Positions 18,806 through 22,161 of a stretch of 22,161 nt of DNA are shown in pieces. A model generated the notes under the pieces. That model saw only the letters and a program-made list of their open reading frames with translations, ran no database searches and was not told the DNA's origin. Source of the stretch: a virus. The position numbers were made by a program, and so were the translations under genes. Location: IMG/VR virus record IMGVR_UViG_3300037285_000203, positions 1 through 22,161 of that record; one strand, 5' to 3'. Every line of letters begins with the position of its first letter. The stretch's first letter is position 1.

Positions 18806-20331
18806 TGCGATACCTCCGCAATCTCCAACACTTGTCTGTTAGATATATTAGATATAGTTTGCACAAAAGACTGCCCCGCAACCCTGTTGAAGGATGGGGT
18901 ATTATTATTAAAAGGGATTACAATGTCAGCAAAATTACCGGCGGTATCATAGTCTACATTCGGTGTGCAATCTCTTAACCTTACTTTATCACTACCTACT
19001 GGTGTGGTAGCTGTAAGCTCCACTAAATATCTTGAGCCAGTAGAGAGCTTTGAAAACCTTAGGTTACAGTTATTTATATTGCCGTCAGGTGTATCTATAG
19101 TAAAGCTTCCATCTCCGTTATTCGTCCAATCTGACCCGATTCTATCAGTTGACCCGACTTCATTTTGACCTAGCCAACCATAATCATCACTAGCAATAAA
19201 CTCTGAACCAGCATTGTTGAGATTAACGGCTGTTAAATATGGCGTTGCATTTGGTATGTCTTTAACTGATATTCTTTCTATATCAACAAAGTCACCGCTG
19301 GAGTGACCTGTAACAATCGTGCCAATATGCATAGTAGTAGCTGTAGCTACAAAAGTTAGGCTAACATTTATTCCGCTTGCATCATCGCGCGATGCTGTTA
19401 CTGAATTTAAAGTCTGGTCCTCTGAAACCCTTAATCTAGCGTTAGCTGATGCATTGCTTGAGTTAATTAAGCTTTCTACTAAATATGTATTGCCTACAAC
19501 TAGACTAGTCATAGCTGCTGCAGACCCAAACGTAGAACTTGAGTCTGCCGTAGACCTTAAATTGCCGTTAGAAACAGTAATTACACTATCATTTCTTGGA
19601 GAATCCCAACCTGTTGCATTAGCAAACACTACATTTGGTATTTCTTCGCTTCCTAAAGTAGCGGCTTTATTTATAACTGTTGGCTGTATTGCTGTGTACT
19701 GTTTGTCCAAAGGGGCATCAATTACTAAAACATCATCGTTATAAAGTTTAAAGTCAGCCAAGAAACCAGTAAAAGTAACAAAGTTATTATTTTCACCTGC
19801 ACCGACTTTCATAATATCTATATTTGTTAAATCGGGTACTTGATTAGAGTTTAAAGTTTCATTGAGAACTAGCGTCCCGTTATTAGACACCTTTAAAGTA
19901 TTTGCTGCATCGTCATAGATTAAATTTATTTTATTTAGCTTGCCGTCCAAAACATCAACACCAGATGTAGCCACAAATTTATTGGAGCCAGCGCCCCTTG
20001 AAAATACCCCGACACCGCCATCTGGCCTTGTTATTACCGTAAATATATTACCAGCAGTGTCGGTTATACCGAAAACTCGTCTATCAGCTTTAAAGGTGCC
20101 AGCTAATAAAAACTCTACTTTAAAGCCTGCATTAAATACAGGGGGAGTATTAACTAAATAATGCTGTGAACCACTACCTAGAAGGGGTGTAAAAATACGT
20201 CTTATTGCTGCGGCTATTGGTTTTACTGGGTTTACTGCGTTAAGGTTTAGAAGTGGTATATATATGCCCGTTGTAGGCTTTCTAAAAATTGAGTCAATAG
20301 GTGACTTAGTTATTGGCATAAGTGAGTTCAC
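18802..20331 (-). CDS. tail fibre / receptor-binding protein with LamG-like domain
   Basis: 509 aa (GTG at 20331, or ATG at 20319; neither has a good ribosome-binding site). The N-terminus is short and possibly virion-anchoring. About 50-215 looks like a concanavalin/LamG beta-sandwich (FKVEFLLAGTF, KINLIYDDAANTLKVSNNGTLVLNETL, FTGFLADFKLYNDDVLVIDAPLD). The rest is Ser/Thr/Asn-rich beta repeats resembling carbohydrate-binding modules (VFANATGWDSPRNDSVITVSNGNL; IGSDWTNNGDGSFTIDTPDGN; SRYLVELTATTP). This composition is typical of host-recognition fibres. It lies near the end of the late operon, as the distal tail genes do in lambda. Confidence 0.75.
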   Translation of the reverse strand: MNSLMPITKSPIDSIFRKPTTGIYIPLLNLNAVNPVKPIAAAIRRIFTPLLGSGSQHYLVNTPPVFNAGFKVEFLLAGTFKADRRVFGITDTAGNIFTVITRPDGGVGVFSRGAGSNKFVATSGVDVLDGKLNKINLIYDDAANTLKVSNNGTLVLNETLNSNQVPDLTNIDIMKVGAGENNNFVTFTGFLADFKLYNDDVLVIDAPLDKQYTAIQPTVINKAATLGSEEIPNVVFANATGWDSPRNDSVITVSNGNLRSTADSSSTFGSAAAMTSLVVGNTYLVESLINSSNASANARLRVSEDQTLNSVTASRDDASGINVSLTFVATATTMHIGTIVTGHSSGDFVDIERISVKDIPNATPYLTAVNLNNAGSEFIASDDYGWLGQNEVGSTDRIGSDWTNNGDGSFTIDTPDGNINNCNLRFSKLSTGSRYLVELTATTPVGSDKVRLRDCTPNVDYDTAGNFADIVIPFNNNTPSFNRVAGQSFVQTISNISNRQVLEIAEVSQ

Positions 20332-20379
20332 TTTTAATTGTGTTATTGTGTAACCCTCAAACTTTGAGAGTAAATTTTT

Positions 20380-20550
20380 ATGAGTAGGAAAACATCAAGA
20401 GAATTAATCGACGAGTACAACAGTGGTCGTCCACGCAAAAGTGCTCTAAAAATATTCTTAGAGCATTTTAAGTTTTGGGGTTTCTTTTATGTGATTGGCT
20501 TCCTTGCCTTTATTATAATTAGTGATGTTTATATAAAGTGGTTTACTTAA
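20380..20550 (+). CDS. small TM protein nested antisense in late operon
   Basis: 56 aa, ATG at 20380, GAGAG upstream. A polar, basic N-terminus (MSRKTSRELIDEYNSGRPRK) is followed by a strong C-terminal membrane segment (FWGFFYVIGFLAFIIISDVY). It reads against the late genes, between the polyvalent-protein stop (8-nt overlap) and the fibre start, and has a short palindrome (CTCAAACTTTGAG, 20356-20368) just upstream. An independently transcribed membrane protein inserted among late genes is the usual form of a lysogenic-conversion (moron) gene such as superinfection exclusion. Family unknown. Confidence 0.6.
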   Translation: MSRKTSRELIDEYNSGRPRKSALKIFLEHFKFWGFFYVIGFLAFIIISDVYIKWFT

Positions 20551-22161
20551 CTTTATTATATCGACTGTTAAACCTGGCAACCGTTTCTTTCATCTGATCT
20601 TGAACTACATCAAGTTGCCGTTCTCGCTCTGCAAATGCTAACGAGTCGTCAGATTCAATCCTGTCACGCTTCTCTCGTAGTGCTTTCATGCGCTGGTCTG
20701 AGATTTTCATCAATCCTTTTAATCTAAACGTCCCTATATTCTCCTGTCTATATTCTAATTTTTCTTTACCTCGAAGTAATTTGAACTGAGCCTCTACATT
20801 CTTTAGTTCTTGCCTGGCATCATAAAAACTACTTATATCTGCAAAGGGCCGTATTTGACCGTTAAGCTGTCTGGCAAACGGAATGCTATTCAATTCAAGA
20901 TTTCCACCTCTTGCGACAGTGTTAGCGTTATCGGTCGCTCTCATAGAGAATCGATACAATCCACCTAATGTAAATTCCATCATATGCTCAATTGAGTCTG
21001 GGCTAATATCAACGTAGCCACTTTTGTACTCGCTTCCCCCACCTAAACCCATAAACTCGTTCATAAACTTTGACACAACTTTGTAAGCTTCTGGTGTGCT
21101 ACGCATAGACATTTCAGCATCAGCTTTTTGAGGACCAAAGGACAAGTTTTCACGGTAGATTTGACCACCGAAGAAGTTTTTGTTTATGGCTAGTTCAACT
21201 GCTGGCTTGCCAATCGTCGGTATGCCTGCAAGTAACAGCGATTCGGCTGCGTTATCACCGACCGGCGAACCAAGTGGAATGAATGAGCCATAAGCAGATA
21301 AAGCCATTTCAGCAAGCAAGTCACCTTTCTTACGTATTTTGCTATTAACTGCTGCCTCGGCAGCATCACCTAAGTTATAGAAAATGTTGTAACCATAAGG
21401 CAAAGGTACTTTCCAATACTCGCCAGGCTCACCACCTAGCAGTGATTTTAAAATAACTAAGTTACGCTCTCTAACGCCTTTCGGTATTTTATCCCAATAG
21501 GGCTCACCGTCTTCATCCTCACCACCCATTTCACGACTCAGCAAAGCAAATCCCACGGCACTCATGGTAATGCCGCCTGCAATTTTTTGCGCTCGGTTTA
21601 GCTTGCGCTTGCCTGTCTGTTCATCTTTTATCGGAGTGAGTATTGCTCTAGCAAAGTTGGCATTACCTTGAACTGCTGCATTGAAGAACATAAACAAACT
21701 GTTGAGCAATGTACCCATTTCACCTTTACGGTTAAAGTTGACCGTTAAGTTTTTGGCAAAGCTTGCGGATTTTACTCTGCTCACGTTGGCTTTTCTGGCT
21801 TCAATATACGCAGATAACCTAACGCCGTTCTCAATCGAGCTATTAGCGTGTTCGACAAAATCCAATACCGTCTTCTTGGTTCGTGCTAGGTTACCTTTAA
21901 AGTTTTTCTTACCCATATTTAATTGGGACTCTAAATCTTTAGCAATCTGGTTTACGTCTTTAGAATCAAAGTAACCAGTTTTGGCACCGTCTTCTAAAAA
22001 CTCAGTGATATACGTGCTAATTTCACTGTCCTGGTCCAGCGTACCCCTAGAGTGTTGCCATAGTGCGCGAACGGCTTTAGTTGTTCCTTTAACCATCTTG
22101 GTAGCAATAGCTTTATCTTTTACTTTTCCGTCAGTTATATCTTGTTCAGCAAGCGCATTGA
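20543..22161 (-). CDS. large polyvalent / DNA-ejection-associated protein (C-terminal part)
   Basis: The frame runs off the right edge; the visible part is about 539 aa and continues in frame upstream of the first Met at 22096, so it is the C-terminal portion of a larger protein. It contains the LPD38-like signature of large polyvalent phage proteins: SIENGVRLSAYIEARKANVSRVKSASFAKNLTVNFNRKGEMGTLLNSLFMFFNAAVQG, then PKGVRERNLVIL, YGYNIFYNLGDA and NFFGGQIYRENLSFG. A long charged helical C-terminus follows (KALREKRDRIESDDSLAFAERE). Such proteins are packaged and injected with the DNA; in short-tailed phages they are internal virion proteins. Precise role here is inferred. Confidence 0.75.
   Translation of the reverse strand, partial: NALAEQDITDGKVKDKAIATKMVKGTTKAVRALWQHSRGTLDQDSEISTYITEFLEDGAKTGYFDSKDVNQIAKDLESQLNMGKKNFKGNLARTKKTVLDFVEHANSSIENGVRLSAYIEARKANVSRVKSASFAKNLTVNFNRKGEMGTLLNSLFMFFNAAVQGNANFARAILTPIKDEQTGKRKLNRAQKIAGGITMSAVGFALLSREMGGEDEDGEPYWDKIPKGVRERNLVILKSLLGGEPGEYWKVPLPYGYNIFYNLGDAAEAAVNSKIRKKGDLLAEMALSAYGSFIPLGSPVGDNAAESLLLAGIPTIGKPAVELAINKNFFGGQIYRENLSFGPQKADAEMSMRSTPEAYKVVSKFMNEFMGLGGGSEYKSGYVDISPDSIEHMMEFTLGGLYRFSMRATDNANTVARGGNLELNSIPFARQLNGQIRPFADISSFYDARQELKNVEAQFKLLRGKEKLEYRQENIGTFRLKGLMKISDQRMKALREKRDRIESDDSLAFAERERQLDVVQDQMKETVARFNSRYNKVK

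Noticed and set aside
18965-20161. Plus-strand open frames opposite the tail fibre gene
   Set aside because: Products are Leu/Ser/Thr-rich low-complexity strings mirroring the fibre codons; no start signals.
1-22161. CRISPR arrays, tRNA or rRNA genes, insertion sequences
   Set aside because: No regularly spaced repeat-spacer pattern, cloverleaf or transposase was seen on either strand; the iterons at 4926-5044 are too closely spaced to be CRISPR.

Overview
The window is a compact, roughly 40% GC (by eye), lambda-organised temperate phage genome segment. Its gene families (NinB, NinG, NinX, Bet, YqaJ exonuclease, Cro/CI, lambda-O-like initiator, Xis, tyrosine integrase, M15 endolysin) and an E. 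coli-type LexA box point to a gammaproteobacterial host, plausibly marine (Pseudoalteromonas, Shewanella or Vibrio relatives). The host is inferred from overall flavour, not from a search. I see no host housekeeping gene. Tail-fibre-like and ejection-protein-like genes sit directly across the putative attP from int. That is the order of a free (circular or virion) lambda-type genome rather than of an integrated prophage.

Layout, left to right. (1) 1-1425, minus: lysis cassette (endolysin, two-TM membrane protein, holin-like protein, start of a further gene), preceded by a sigma70-like promoter and two back-to-back intrinsic terminators, the layout of lambda pR'-tR'. (2) 1510-5405, minus: a chain of overlapping early genes in lambda order: O-like initiator with internal iterons, possible helicase loader, NinB, small membrane protein, NinG, two short ORFs, a 169-aa protein in the Q position, a mini P-loop protein, a small unknown and a Com-like zinc finger. 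(3) 5472-7271, minus: cro operon with small genes and internal terminators, including a secreted protein bracketed by hairpins. (4) 7272-7830: switch region with three operator-like sites at 24-bp spacing, and a CI-like repressor without a self-cleavage domain. (5) 7827-8995, minus: a three-gene cassette (secreted cationic Gly/Pro-rich peptide, five-TM protein, single-TM protein) with its own promoter overlapped by an excellent LexA (SOS) box. (6) 9029-17423, plus: a pL-like promoter carrying the same operators, then small early genes, Bet and a large YqaJ-type exonuclease, a run of small genes, NinX, Xis and Int. (7) 17383-17611: repeats likely to be the attP arm sites. (8) 17652-18291, plus: an RNA-polymerase-alpha-CTD-like protein and an unknown. 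(9) 18356-22161, minus: end of the late operon (unknown protein, LamG-like tail fibre, large polyvalent/ejection protein), interrupted by a small membrane-protein gene on the opposite strand.

How it works together (inference): CI and Cro compete for operators shared by pR (leftward: cro, replication, nin, Q) and pL (rightward: recombination, excision). Replication starts at iterons inside O. A Q-like factor lets transcription through the tandem terminators into lysis and structural genes. The most notable feature is the SOS-controlled three-gene cassette in the immunity region, because the phage repressor itself lacks the usual SOS-responsive peptidase domain.
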